Source: Lucinisca nassula
Lineage: Eukaryota; Mollusca; Bivalvia; Lucinida; Lucinidae
NCBI GenBank assembly: GCA_963580285.1
Contig: OY757017.1
Location: 11,482,538 to 11,546,537, forward strand
DNA length: 64,000 nucleotides
Reading direction: 5' to 3'
Made by a program: the position numbers and the translations under genes
The notes under the pieces: generated by a model
Database searches by the model: none
Seen by the model: only the letters and a program-made list of their open reading frames with translations
What the model was told of the DNA's origin: nothing
In this document: piece after piece, positions 33,482-43,774 of the stretch
Layout: every line of letters begins with the position of its first letter
Numbering within the stretch: position 1 is the first letter of the stretch

Positions 33482-33930
33482 TTTATCCATCTGGTTTCTT
33501 TACCTCTGGCTAGTGGGGTAACAAGATACTATGCCCACAAGACGGACCCTCAGTCGTTTCTCCCTGGTCGTTTCGCCCCATTTTGCACCCATAGCTGTTT
33601 CATCACAAAGCTGGTCTTTTCGCACCCCGAGTCGTTTCGCCCACCTAGTTGCTTCGCCTCCTTCCAATTCACTCGACGTGTAGATACTGCCCTCAAAAAT
33701 GAAGATGAAACATCCATCAGATGACTGGGGCCTGATTCGATGTATTTCCAGGCAATTTATCCAACTGGTTTCTTTACCTCTGGCTAGTTGAGTAACAAGA
33801 TACTATGCCCACAAGACGGCCCCTCAGTTGTTCCTCCCTGGTAGTTTCGCCCCATTTTTCACCCATAGCTGTTTCGTCCACAAAGCCTTGTCTTTTCGCC
33901 CCCTGAATCATTTCGCCCAAGTGGTTGCTT
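33482..33930. repeat. Direct duplication (~280 bp) with GTTTCGCCC motifs
   Basis: The segments starting TTTATCCATCTGGTTTC (33482) and TTTATCCAACTGGTTTC (33762) run in parallel through CTCTGGCTAGT, ACAAGATACTATGCCCACAA and several GT(C/A)GTTTCGCCC phrases. A third copy of the TCATCTG/CCCTCAAAAATGAAG block lies between them (33680-33750). Confidence 0.75.
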
Positions 33931-33944
33931 CCAATTTAGAACGG

Positions 33945-34112
33945 ATCAATGGATGGATGGATGTTGGTTGGATGGATGGGTACACTACAGAGAGGGGTAA
34001 GTAAGATGGATGGGTCCATTGGAAGACGGACGGATGAACGAACGAACAAACTTACAGACGGATGGACAGACAGACAGACAGGTAGACAGACAGACAGACA
34101 GACAGATAGACA
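33945..34112. repeat. GGAT and CAGA microsatellites
   Basis: GGATGGAT runs at 33951-34020 and GACAGACAGACA runs at 34068-34112. (AT)n duplications, GGAATATATATATATAC, lie at 34217-34280. Confidence 0.9.
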
Positions 34113-34429
34113 GACAAAAGCCTGTATCGGATATAATACTCAAAATGTAGGGATGATACTTAGTCGAATGATTCATGAATAACTATAATAATCTAGGGAA
34201 TAAAAAGTAAAGAGGCGCCCGATTATCTAGCACAGGAATATATATATATACATTAGCACAGGAATATATATATATACATTTTTTGTTGCATGTCCGGTAT
34301 TTTTCTGCTCAGGAATAGTCCTTTGGAACTTTTTCCTTGGAAAGCGCCCATCTGAAAAGAAAATCGAACATTCAATATAAAAATGTATTATGTCAAATCT
34401 CAATTTGAGTTTGCAGCTAAATGTTTAAA

Positions 34430-35079
34430 CCAGACAGACAGCGAACTTAACCACCAGGCCCACTAGCCAGAGGTAAAGAAACCAGTTGGATAAACTGGGT
34501 GGGACCATAGAAAGACATCGAATCAGGCCCCAGTCATCTGATGAATGTTTCATCTTTGAGGGCACTATCTCCATGTCGAGTGAACTAGCTCGATTGTCGA
34601 GAAGACTAGCTCGGACAGTAATTTCGTCATAAGTGGCAAGTAACGTAATCATGGCCAAAATATTTCGCTTATTTCAAACGTTCCATGTTTCATTTCACTA
34701 GGACTGTTACTTCTGGGGCTGTGAAGGGAGTACTTTTGACGGAAAATGAAAAAATCGTCGGCAAAAAACTCCGTGTTGACATAAATTGACAATTTTTCAG
34801 GTCCGTGACAAAAATGTTTAGTTTCATTCATACTCCAGCGCTGCAAATTTCCATGGCAAATTCTAGTGGAGTACAAAGTTAAATCATTTCTATGTGGAAC
34901 TGCATTGCCGGATTTTTTTATAAATAGTTTACAAAGGAAAAAATGGTGATAAAACCCTTGGAGACATACCTTTGTTTTCAAGTTTTCTGGTGATGGAGCT
35001 AGCTCGAGAGCTCCCGGATGTGTCGAGGGAACAAATTTCCATTGACTCATTTTCGAGCTAGTTCCCCTGATTACCACCC
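34430..35079 (-). repeat. Right arm of the ~4.9-kb inverted repeat
   Basis: Mirror of 30190-30772 plus the inner continuation CTAGCCAGAGGTAAAGAAACC, ending GATTACCACCC at 35079. It holds an open minus-strand frame of about 217 codons (34649-35302) with no motif I recognise. The matching left arm is not open in the same way, so I do not call a gene. Confidence 0.8.
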
Positions 35080-35439
35080 TTGATAATACATGAGCACTTA
35101 TGTAAGGTCCTCTATTTATAACCTCCGTACATGGTGTTGTGTCTAAAATTAGCTGGATTGGAGGCAAACAGTGTAGAGTAGACTCTGATAAGACTTGCAG
35201 AATACGGCATCTTATCAGGGACACCATTGTTTGCTCGATTCTGTCTTGTCTGAATACATATGGTAAATTAATTGGAAAATGGCTGAACTTATTTGCAAAC
35301 AATATAGGCCCTGATCAGATGCCACTTCCTGCCAGTTACCGGTTTTGGGGGTTCTGGTACAAAATGGGTTAATGACATGTCATGCTTTGTCAACCCCAGA
35401 CAAACTGAGAATGGAGAAATATGTGGTAGAAAAGATTAA

Positions 35440-35659
35440 CCCATTGAGTACGAGAAACCCCAAAACGGGTATTTGGCAAACAGTGCAGGCCCAGATCAGA
35501 CGTCGCAGAATGCGACGTCTGATCAGGGCCTACACTGTTTACAAAAAGTTAAGCCATTTTCAAAATCAATTTTGAAGAAAACATAACCTGACACCCCCAA
35601 ATTTTGAAATGGACTTCTGCTATATATAAGGAGGAAGATTCCATTTGGTACAAAAAGGG
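35440..35659. mobile_element. TTAA-flanked MITE family B with palindromic core
   Basis: TTAA flanks both sides (35436-35439 and 35660-35663), with ends CCCATTGAGTACGAG and GGTACAAAAAGGG. The core palindrome reads GGCCCAGATCAGACGTCGCA with TGCGACGTCTGATCAGGGCC. Other copies are 55342-55558 and the split 43743-44644. Confidence 0.8.
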
Positions 35660-35950
35660 TTAAGGTGAGGGACAGGAATGAATGAGGAAAAGGGGAAGGG
35701 AGAAATTACCCCTACCTGCTACAAGGACAGCTGTACAGTTGTATGCTCCACAGCACTGTTGCCACACCCTATCACTCCCTGACTGGATTTAACGTTAGAC
35801 TCCATAACAAAGACAACATTGTGAACAAGCTAGGGTAGTAGTCCATCATTACTTTCTTGGGGATCAGTTAGCCGAAAGTCATTAGTTAATATAATTATAC
35901 ATCACCTGACTTTCCCATACAAAACTCCCTGGAGGGTGATAATTTTTATT
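35660..35950. other. No recognisable feature
   Basis: Intronic sequence of the UEV gene; no motif seen. Confidence 0.3.
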
Positions 35951-36374
35951 CTTGCACACCAGACAAGGAAATCCGTGATTTTACACTGGGATAGAAATTT
36001 ATGTTCTGACCCTGGTGTTCCGACCCAATATCGAAAATTCCCGCGTGTTTGAGAAATGTACTGGTTGAATACAACCTCGAATGCGACGTCGTTAAGGTTG
36101 ACGTCATGCACGTTACGTGACGTCACTAAACATTCCTGTAGTGTCATCACCATATGGCAGACGTTGGTAACCTAGGTGAATGCAGTATTAAAATTCCGCG
36201 CTAAAAATGGAAGGTATGCAAGAAAAAGAATCCTATATGGGTGTGAGTGGTGGATAGAAAAATCCGTCCCTCGGGATCACTGTCCGGCATCACTCGGCAA
36301 GCCTCGTGATGCCGGACAGTGACCCTTGGGACAGATTTTTCCATCCACCCCTCACACACATATAAGATTCTTAT
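35951..36374. mobile_element. Dispersed element F, copy 1, with ~140-bp terminal palindrome
   Basis: It begins CTTGCACACCAGACAAGG, runs through TGGTGTTCCGACCCAATATC and GTCACTAAACATTCC, and ends in a long palindrome whose arms include GGGTGTGAGTGGTGGATAG and CTGTCCGGCATCAC. Copies 2 and 3 are at 42270-42672 and 51646-52063 (inverted). Confidence 0.75.
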
Positions 36375-36619
36375 ACTATCACCATGTAATAATTTCGACT
36401 ATCACATTTGGGCATTGGGTATGCGTATGGTTCAGTTCTCCAGGAAAGCTGGAGAAAATGAGTCTAAACCAAAAATTGTAACAAAGTCATGCTATTTTGG
36501 TGACAAAATATTTCTTTTCTGTGAGACGCTTGTAATGAATACCCATAACATACATTTTCATGCAGAAATAAGAAAAATCTTACAACAAATAATGTTATGA
36601 CCAGTGACAAGTCTAACTA

Positions 36620-36965
36620 CAGTAGAACTTCGATGGCTCGAACACCGATGGCTCGTTTACCATGGTTGTGTCGAACTCGTACTTGAGTCCCTAGGGAAAT
36701 CCTCACGATAAGAAATGGTGGGGGATGATTGAGACAATTTTAGTCTTTTATATTACAAATGTATGCTGTGTGTACTCATTAGAATCGCCTTGGTGAGGCG
36801 ATTCTAATGAGTACACACAGCAAACATTTTCATTATATAACATCGAAAGATGTTCAAAAGTATCTCGTTATGCCTCTTGGCAGTAATCTTCAGTGGCTTG
36901 AACTACCCCTGTCTCGAATAAATTTCCATGGTCCCAAAGGGGTTCGAGCCATCGAAGTTCGACTG
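36620..36965. mobile_element. Tc1/mariner-type MITE, TIR CAGTAGAACTTCGATGG
   Basis: TA duplication (36618-36619 and 36966-36967). The right end mirrors the left as CCATCGAAGTTCGACTG. The centre carries the GAATCGCCTTGGTGAGGCGATTC palindrome. Its termini match those at 22884 and 27358. Confidence 0.8.
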
Positions 36966-36967
36966 TA

Positions 36968-37648
36968 TCTAATGATGCTTTGAACAAATGAACCAAGATA
37001 CCTGTTTGACTTATTTTATTTTTTTTTCTGATCCTCAACAGTTAATGTTATGAGTTTGACTATCTAATGGTGCTTTGAGCAAGTAAACCAAGATATCTGT
37101 CTAACTTAATAGTTTTATTTTCAGTCACCCAACAGTTAGCAGTGACACGTTTGACTATCTAATGATGCTTTGAGCAAGTGAACCAAGATATCTGTCTAAC
37201 CTAGTAGTTTTATTTTCAGTCACCCAACAGTTAGCAGTGACAAGTTTGACTATCTAATGATGCTTTGAGCAAGTGAACCAAGATATCTGTCTAACTTAGT
37301 AGTTTTATTTTCAGTCACCCAACAGTTAGCAGTGACAAGTTTGACTATCTAATGATGCTTTGAGCAAGTGAACCAAGATATCTGTCTAACTTAGTAGTTT
37401 TATTTTCAGTCACCCAACAGTTAGCAGTGACAAGTTTGACTATCTTATGATGCTTTGAGCAAGTGAACCAAGATATATGTCTAACTTAGTAGTTTTATTT
37501 TCAGTCACCCAACAGTTAGCAGTGACAAGTTTGACTATCTTATGATGCTTTGAGCAAGTGAACCAAGATATATGTCTAACTTAGTAGTTTTATTTTCAGT
37601 CACCCAACAGTTAGCAGTGACAAGTTTGACTACCGGTATCTTATGATG
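36968..37648 (+). repeat. ~95-bp tandem array carrying copies of a UEV splice acceptor
   Basis: There are about seven units. Six have an intact TTTTATTTTCAG followed by TCACCCAACAGTTAGC, and the first is degenerate. The true exon at 37887 is preceded by almost the same text (GACTTAGTAGTTTTATTTTTCAG) and starts TCACCG. In the exon's phase a decoy acceptor would give Ser-Pro-Asn-Ser-stop. The last unit is broken by the MITE at 37649-37853. Confidence 0.85.
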
Positions 37649-37853
37649 CTGTAAATTTTCGCCATTAAGACCACCTATAATTAAAACTAATTCTGATTTG
37701 AAAACCTTATTTAATAGGTTTCATTTATTCCTTCTTTGTGTTTTCGGCATACAGTGTGCTCTGGTCGGAGACCACCTTTTGGACTGTTCAAAAATGGTCT
37801 GAAAGACCATTTTTGAAAAGTCCCAAAGGTGGTCATAGTAGAAGAATTTTACA
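37649..37853. mobile_element. MITE of the CAGTAAAATT family (degraded ends)
   Basis: It has CTGTAAATTTTCGCC, ATTAAGACCACC, an internal hairpin (AAAAATGGTCT with AGACCATTTTT) and the end GAAGAATTTTAC. It lies between the 95-bp array and the UEV exon, 33 bp from that exon. Confidence 0.75.
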
Positions 37854-37886
37854 CCATCTGTCTGACTTAGTAGTTTTATTTTTCAG

Positions 37887-38009
37887 TCACCGTATGAGGG
37901 AAGAATATACAATTTATTGATTATATGTGGTGAAAAGTATCCAGAAGAAAGGCCTTACATGAAATTTATGACAAAAATAAAACTAAGCTGTGTACTGGAT
38001 ACTGGAGAG
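37887..38009 (+). CDS. UBE2V: Ubiquitin E2 variant (UEV/MMS2-like), third coding exon
   Basis: The 41 codons read SPYEGRIYNLLIICGEKYPE then ERPYMKFMTKIKLS, aligning without gaps to the UEV segment with NRIYSLKVECGPKYPE and FVTKIN. The acceptor is TTTATTTTTCAG and the donor GTAAGA at 38010, phase 0 at both ends. The tail SCVLDTGE is diverged from the usual NMNG segment. As in all UEVs, no catalytic Cys is expected. The upstream intron (27555-37886) is about 10.3 kb and the downstream one (38010-43431) about 5.4 kb, both filled with repeats. Confidence 0.9.
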
Positions 38010-38322
38010 GTAAGATCTTACCGGAAAAATCCTAAAAATTCAGACACCTTGAGGACTTGCAGTAATTCTCCTAAAATTTGGACAAATTTGTTTCAAAGTC
38101 CAGCAAGGAGTCCAAAAGTTGTAGACGGAATGGCAAACAGTGTAGACACTGATCAGACTGCTCTTGAAAGAGCAGTCTGATCTGGATCTGCACTGTTTGC
38201 TTAGGTCTATCTGTCCAAATACTTAGGATCATTACAGTATTGGGACTCCAAAATTCCTCACTATACTTAGTCTAAACGAAATTGTCTTCAAACGTACTTG
38301 TTCCATATTATTAGTGTGGGCT

Positions 38323-38580
38323 CCCGCCCATCCAGACTTGTCAAAATGGTTTAGGCTGCATGATGCTTCCACGCAGAGCTGTAACTGATTGCGTATTTGC
38401 ACTGTTAAATCACTTAGGTATAAGCCTGCCCAGGCAAAGTGGTGTGAGTCGGACCATCAATGCATATAAACCCTATTGGTTTCATTAGGTGGCAGGGATT
38501 GAGATGCCTGGTAAAAGCCCATAGAATTGGAAGCAACATCTCCCAAATGACCTAAATAGTGCTGATGGGGACGTAAAAAA
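38323..38580 (+). mobile_element. SINE-A, degraded
   Basis: Recognisable by GCATGATGCTTCCACGCAG, AAACCCTATTGGTTTCATT and GATGGGGACGT, with several deletions. It lies in the second visible UEV intron. Confidence 0.75.
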
Positions 38581-38725
38581 ACTGTTATAGGTATAAATTT
38601 CATTTTTGTGGATTTTATCAATGTGTAAACTCATGAAGCTTGAAGGGCTTTATGCAAAGTTTGTGAGTGATTTGCCAGAATTTAGACATCAATAAAATCT
38701 ACAAAAATGATAATTCATTCCTTAA

Positions 38726-38930
38726 CCCTTGTCCTGCTAATCCCGGATATGCCTTATCTTTGAAACAATGTAGATCCAGATCAGATGGCTTCTGACGAAG
38801 CCATCTGATCAGGATCTACATTGTTTGCCATTCAGATTGTGAATTTGTTGCAATAATTTGCATCAAGTAATCTGATTGGTTGATAATCGGTAGTGGGTGT
38901 GGCATATATAAATATTCAGCAGGACAAGGG
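38726..38930. mobile_element. piggyBac-type MITE family A (205 bp)
   Basis: TTAA on both sides (38722-38725, 38931-38934), with ends CCCTTGTCCTGCT and CAGCAGGACAAGGG. The core palindrome is CAGATGGCTTCTGACGAAGC with GCCATCTGATCAGGATC. Nearly identical to 44973-45177. Confidence 0.9.
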
Positions 38931-39050
38931 TTAAAATTCCAACTTTGTCATCAAAATGTTATAAAATGCCAATAAAATGGAATCGTTTTAGGAGTTCTTT
39001 CGAAAGCGTAAGAATTAACTTACCACCGGCCACGGCAGAATGATAATTAA

Positions 39051-39255
39051 CCCTTGTCCTGCTGAATATTCATATATGCCACACATACTACCGATTATCA
39101 ACCAATCAGATTACCTGTAGCAAATTATTACAACAAATTCACAATCTGAATGACAAACAGTGTAGATCCTGATCAGATGGCTTCGTCAGAAGCCATCTGA
39201 TCTGGATCTACATTGTTTCAAAGAAAAGGCATATCCGGGCTCAGCAGAACAAGGG
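39051..39255. mobile_element. piggyBac-type MITE family A (205 bp), opposite orientation
   Basis: TTAA at 39047-39050 and 39256-39259, with the same termini and core as 38726-38930 reversed. The two copies form an inverted pair 120 bp apart. Confidence 0.9.
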
Positions 39256-39454
39256 TTAAATTAGAACCTGTCATCTTTGAAAGAAAACCAAGCGAAAAAA
39301 TGTCAAGTCTTTAAATTCCATTTATTTGTCTTTTAACATTAAGTTTTCAACTGTTTACCACCTTTTAATCGAACAATGTTGACATTGTTTCATATATAAT
39401 GACGTAACACGCGGGTTCTAAATGTGCTTTTTGACATTACATTACTTTCACTGT

Positions 39455-39735
39455 CTGACCGGTGATCAGGAGGACACGGGTTCGATACCTGCCTGGGTCG
39501 GCAACATTCTTTTGCGGAGATTGATCATGAAATCTTTTCTACGGCCATTTTCTCCCTTCTGCTAATTCAAGAAGGGCACTTGTCAGTTTCTGGCGAAAGA
39601 ATGTGCACTGTACTGGTTAACCGTTTACGTATAAGCCTGCTCAGGAAAAGTGTGGATGGGTAAACTGACCGTCTCAAAAATGACTTAAAATAGTGTTGAC
39701 TGGACCGTTGAACTCCAATACAAACAAACATACTT
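39455..39735 (+). mobile_element. tRNA-derived SINE (family D), copy 1
   Basis: B-box-like GGTTCGATACC, then GGAGATTGATCATGAAATC, AAGAATGTGCACTGTACTGG and a SINE-A-like tail (TAGTGTTGACTGGACCGTTG). A second copy lies at 40825-41085. Confidence 0.65.
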
Positions 39736-39947
39736 TCTGTCACTGTGTGAAACAGGTCTGAGTTTCTTGCTAATGGGTTTTATCTAAGTATAAAACTTTG
39801 ATTTCACCCAATCAAATTGCTCAATGGAGAAATGGTTTTACAAAAATATATATTAGTGCGGCACTAACTAGAACAGTAAACTTTTGACCACTCACAAGCT
39901 TGTTACACTTTAAACAGCTGACCCCTGTGGTGTATCCATTCACTTAA

Positions 39948-40177
39948 CCCTTATCCTGCTGAATAATTTATTCAGCCACACCCATTGCTGATTATCAGCC
40001 AATCAAATTACTTGATTTCATTTATTTAATGTATTTGTTCAATTCATAAACCACATGACAAACAGTGTAGATCCTGATCAGATGGCCATCTTATCTGGAT
40101 CTTCACTGTTTGTAAAGTTCTGTCTGGATCTACACTGTTTGTAAAGGTAGGGGTTGTTGTGTTCAGCAGGATAAGGG
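39948..40177. mobile_element. piggyBac-type MITE family A, with internal duplication
   Basis: TTAA at 39944-39947 and 40178-40181. The TCTACACTGTTTGTAAAG segment is present twice, which explains the 230-bp length. Confidence 0.85.
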
Positions 40178-40222
40178 TTAAGATTTTAGTCCTTAAAGTT
40201 TTAGCCTTGTTAAATCATAAAT

Positions 40223-40441
40223 GAGCCCCGCCAAGTGAATTTGTGTCTTCGAGCATTCCGTCATGACAAATATTAACTGCGCATGGCCAGGGATATGGCT
40301 TTCTGTCTGAAGGTTCCTCTTGATTCACTGCTTGTATGAGCCAGCAGCAAAGGTTCTGGCGAGACTGCGCGGATGCGCAGGCTCGCCTGAACCTTCGCTG
40401 CTCGCATAGGCGATAAGTACCAAAATCGCTTGGCGGGGCCC
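40223..40441. mobile_element. MITE with TIR GAGCCCCGCCAAG, copy 1
   Basis: GAGCCCCGCCAAG at the left mirrors CTTGGCGGGGCCC at the right. It has an internal palindrome around GAACCTTCGCTGCTCGCATA. The second copy is at 55593-55825. Confidence 0.8.
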
Positions 40442-40565
40442 AAATGAAAATATGTTTCTAGACATTTGCTCTCAGCTGCCACATATTAACCTGCATAACT
40501 AATTCTTCTGGACACATACTTCACTGTCCGCATGGGCCAGCCTCGGTAGCTCTGACATTTAAATC

Positions 40566-40811
40566 TTGTTTGTTTTGTTTTTGTGACGATTTACGTCCCA
40601 GCCAACACTATTTAGGTCATGTTGGCGACTTTGCTTCCAATTTTGTGGGACTTTTACCCCCATCACTGAGATGATATGACATCTCAAGCCTGAAAAAAGC
40701 ACAGTCCAACTTGCACCACTTTTCCTGGGCTTATACCTTCTAAGTGGTTTATCAGTACTCAATAGTCTGGTCGGTTTCAGCTTTTCGGGGAAGCATCATG
40801 CAGCACATCTT
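40566..40811 (-). mobile_element. SINE-A, reverse orientation, degraded
   Basis: TTACGTCCCAGCCAACACT, GGGACTTTTACCC and GAAGCATCATGCAGC are recognisable. Confidence 0.75.
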
Positions 40812-40824
40812 ATTGTCTTAAGCT

Positions 40825-41085
40825 CAGTCAACTGGTGATCAGAAGGTTACAGGTTCAATATCTGTTAGGCAATATTCTTTCATGGGGATTGATCAGGAAA
40901 TCTTTTCTAGGACCATCCCTGTCTGCTGATTCAAGAAGGGTAGTTGTCAATTTCTCGCAGAAGAATGTGCACTGTACTGATTAACCACATGTACAAGCCT
41001 GCCCAGGTGTGGTTAGGTAAATTGACTGGCTCTATATGACCTAAATAGTGTAGACAGGGCCGTTAAACTGTATAACAGAAACAAA
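40825..41085 (+). mobile_element. tRNA-derived SINE (family D), copy 2
   Basis: Parallel to 39455-39735: GGTGATCAGAAGGTTACAGG, GATTGATCAGGAAATCTTTT and AGAATGTGCACTGTACTG, ending in an A-rich tail. Confidence 0.65.
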
Positions 41086-41209
41086 AATCACTGTTCACAT
41101 GAAGAACCATATGTATAGCACACATTAATGACATAAGATTGCGTGGATGTGTATACATGTTTGACACACACCAGATGGGGAGAAGTCAAAAGGACAACAG
41201 ATGACTGCA

Positions 41210-41548
41210 CTCCCCCAACCCCAATGGGGGCTTGGAGAAATAGATTGGGCAGCATTGTGCTTCCATGCAGAGCTGGAACAGCCCAAACTTTGGGGTACTT
41301 TTGAGTACTGGTAAACCCCTTAGAAGGTCTAGGGAAATAGAAGTCTTAGCCTGCCTAGATGGTCTGTGTCTGCGCAGCAAACGTGTTGTGAGTAGGATCG
41401 TTCCTTAAAACCTATCGGTTTCTTTGGGTGGTAGGGATTAAGATGTCATTTCATCTCTATGTTGAATAAAAGTCCCACAAAATTGGAAGCAATGTCACCA
41501 TAATGACCTAAATAGTGTTGATGGGGATGTCAAACATCAAAACAAAAA
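41210..41548 (+). mobile_element. SINE-A, diverged
   Basis: It starts CCCCAACCCCAATGGGGGC and continues with GAGCTGGAACAG, AAAATTGGAAGCAATGTC and GATGGGGATGTCAAACATC. Two small internal insertions are present. Confidence 0.7.
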
Positions 41549-41982
41549 ATCACGAAAACACACCTATATAATTTTAACCCCCTTGAACCACACTTTACTA
41601 TAGTAAAACTGGGTTTACAATGGTAAACCTTATTTCTGCTCTAAAATATAGATTATGGGTATTCATTAGAACTGCCTCGATGAGGCAGTTCTAACGAGTA
41701 CCCACAATCTATATTTTGAGCAGAAATAAGAAAAAATCGAGGCGGTTCTAATGAGTACCCACAAGTTCTAACGAGTACCCACAATCTATTTTTTGAGCAG
41801 AAATAAGAAAAAATCGAGGCGGTTCTAATGAGTACCCACAATCTATATTTTAGAGCAGAAATAAGAAAAATATCACAGCTTTTCATCTTAAAATTTTTGT
41901 TTTTTTTTCGGCGGTAAAGTTTACAGTGCATTTGTATGCGGTAAAGTTTACAGTGCATTTGTATAGGTGTGTTTTTCGTAAT
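41549..41982. mobile_element. MITE family H with internally repeated palindrome
   Basis: TIRs ATCACGAAAACACACCTAT and ATAGGTGTGTTTTTCGTAAT. The centre is the palindrome GAACTGCCTCGATGAGGCAG flanked by GAGTACCCACAATCTAT and GCAGAAATAAGAAAAA. Part of it is tandemly repeated (41735-41870). Other copies: 42818-43143 and 46484-46761. Confidence 0.8.
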
Positions 41983-42269
41983 GAAAAGAAACAAGGACAA
42001 CAGAAATATTTATGTCCCCAAACCAACGGGAAGGGAATATAGTGTTTTTGATGTGGATCCCATTTTTGGTCTTTTTTATTGAAAAACCATGCTGTGGCTA
42101 TTTGTTAGAATTGCTTCACTGAGGTGATTCTAATAAGTACCCATGTCTTAACTAAGAAAAAAAGAAATGTTTGAATGAGAAATAAGATAAGAAGAAATAC
42201 CCCCATATTACCTTCATCACTCCTTGCCTAGAACAATTTTAATCCATTAGATGCCAAGTAAAACTGCTT

Positions 42270-42672
42270 CTTGCACACCAGACAAGGAAATCCGTGATTT
42301 TACCCTGGGATAGAAATTTATGTTCTGACCCTGGTGTTCCGACCCCAAATCGAATATAATCGCGTGTTTGATAAATGCACTGGTTGATTACAACCTCATG
42401 CGCGGCGGCGTCATGCGTGACGTCACTAAACATTCCAGTTGTGTCATCACAAAATGGCGGACATCGGTAACCGAAGTGACAGCAGCATTAAAAATTCGCA
42501 ATAGAAATGGAAGGTATGCAAGAAATAAAATCCTATATGGGTGTGAGGGGTGGATAGAAAATCCGTCCCTCGGGATCACTGTCCGGCATACTCGGCAAGC
42601 CTCGTGATGCCGGACAGTGACCCTCGGGATGGATTTTTCCATCCACCCCTCACACCCATATAAGATTCTTAT
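42270..42672. mobile_element. Dispersed element F, copy 2
   Basis: As at 35951, with the palindrome at 42533-42672 (GTGTGAGGGGTGGATAGAAA ... CATCCACCCCTCACACCC). A HINE 5'-end fragment (TATGTCCCCAAACC) lies just upstream at 42012. Confidence 0.75.
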
Positions 42673-42817
42673 AATCTCTGAAAATGCAGTCTGTTCTTGC
42701 AATCTTTTCAACCCCATTTTTGCATACAGGCAAACAGTATGGCAGACAGGCAGACTGCTCCTAGCAGTCTGATCTTGGTCCACACTGTTTGCAACAATGA
42801 CATTCTAAATAACTAGC

Positions 42818-43143
42818 CATTATGAAAATAGGCCTATAAAAATATATGGTACATTTTATCGCCAAAAATTACGATGAAAAATTGTGATATTTTTCTTACT
42901 TCTGCTCAAAATATAGATTGTGGGTACATGTTAGAACCGCCTCATAGAGGCGGTTCTAACGAATACCCACAATATATAGATTGTGGGTACATGTTAGAAC
43001 TGCCTCATTGAGGTGGTTCTAACGAATACCCACAATCTATATTTTAGAGAAGAAATAAGAAAATAAGGTTTATCCCTATATAAAAGTGGGCTTCAAGAGG
43101 GGAGTTGGGGGAGGCAAAATTATATAGACATGTTTTGGTGATG
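42818..43143. mobile_element. MITE family H, copy 2
   Basis: Ends CATTATGAAAATAGGCCTAT and ATATAGACATGTTTTGGTGA. It has two successive GAACCGCCTC/GAGGCGGTTC-type palindromes. Confidence 0.75.
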
Positions 43144-43182
43144 AAACAAAGCAGACAACAGTTATTGTGATTGGCATCTTAA

Positions 43183-43387
43183 CCCTTATCTTGCTGAATA
43201 TTCATTTAAGCCACATCCATTTCTGTCTATGAACCAATCAAATTACTTGATGTAATTTATTGCCACAAATTCATAAACTGAATGCCAAACAGTGTAGATC
43301 CTGATCAGATGGCTTCTTCAGAAGCCATCTGATCTGGATCTACACTGTTTGTAAAGATAGGGGTTGTCTTGAACAGCAAGATAAGGG
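43183..43387. mobile_element. piggyBac-type MITE family A (205 bp)
   Basis: TTAA at 43179-43182 and 43388-43391. It ends 44 bp upstream of the last UEV exon. Confidence 0.9.
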
Positions 43388-43431
43388 TTAAGGGAACAAT
43401 GTTAATCTCTTTTTGTGTGGGTGTTTTTCAG

Positions 43432-43575
43432 GTAAACAGTAAAGCGCTAAATGAACTTAAAACTTGGCATCGTAAGTCTTCAATAAAAAATTTACTCTCC
43501 GGTATACGTAAATGTATGGCAGAAAAGGAAAATCAGAAAATATCCCAACCACCAGAGAACACATTCTTCACATAG
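43432..43575 (+). CDS. UBE2V: Ubiquitin E2 variant (UEV/MMS2-like), last coding exon
   Basis: The 47 codons and a TAG stop read VNSKALNELKTWHRKSSIKN, LLSGIRKCMAEKEN and KISQPPENTFFT. They follow the family pattern VLxxWxxSYSIKxVLxxLRxxMxxKENxKLxQPPEG. The acceptor is GTGTTTTTCAG before 43432, with phase 0 continuing from 37887-38009. Several normally conserved residues differ (Arg-Lys-Ser-Ser for the NSYS region, ENTFF tail), so this may be a fast-evolving paralogue. No AATAAA was seen in the first 160 bp downstream. Confidence 0.88.
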   Translation, partial: VNSKALNELKTWHRKSSIKNLLSGIRKCMAEKENQKISQPPENTFFT

Positions 43576-43774
43576 ACAATAAGCGGATAGTGACAAGATG
43601 TCGAACCTCAAGATTAGCCCAGATTTTTTCAGTGTTATTCAGCTTCACACACGACTTGCTGAGGATCATGATAATTCGATAGTTTTCTTAGTTTTTAACG
43701 ATATGTTAAACGCAGCTCCAGCGGAGTATTGAGGGTAATTAACCCATTTTATACCAGGAATCCCAAATCAAGTA

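Noticed and set aside
34649..35302. 217-codon minus-strand frame
   Set aside because: Lies on an inverted-repeat arm and its flank; no recognisable motif, and the opposite arm does not keep the frame.
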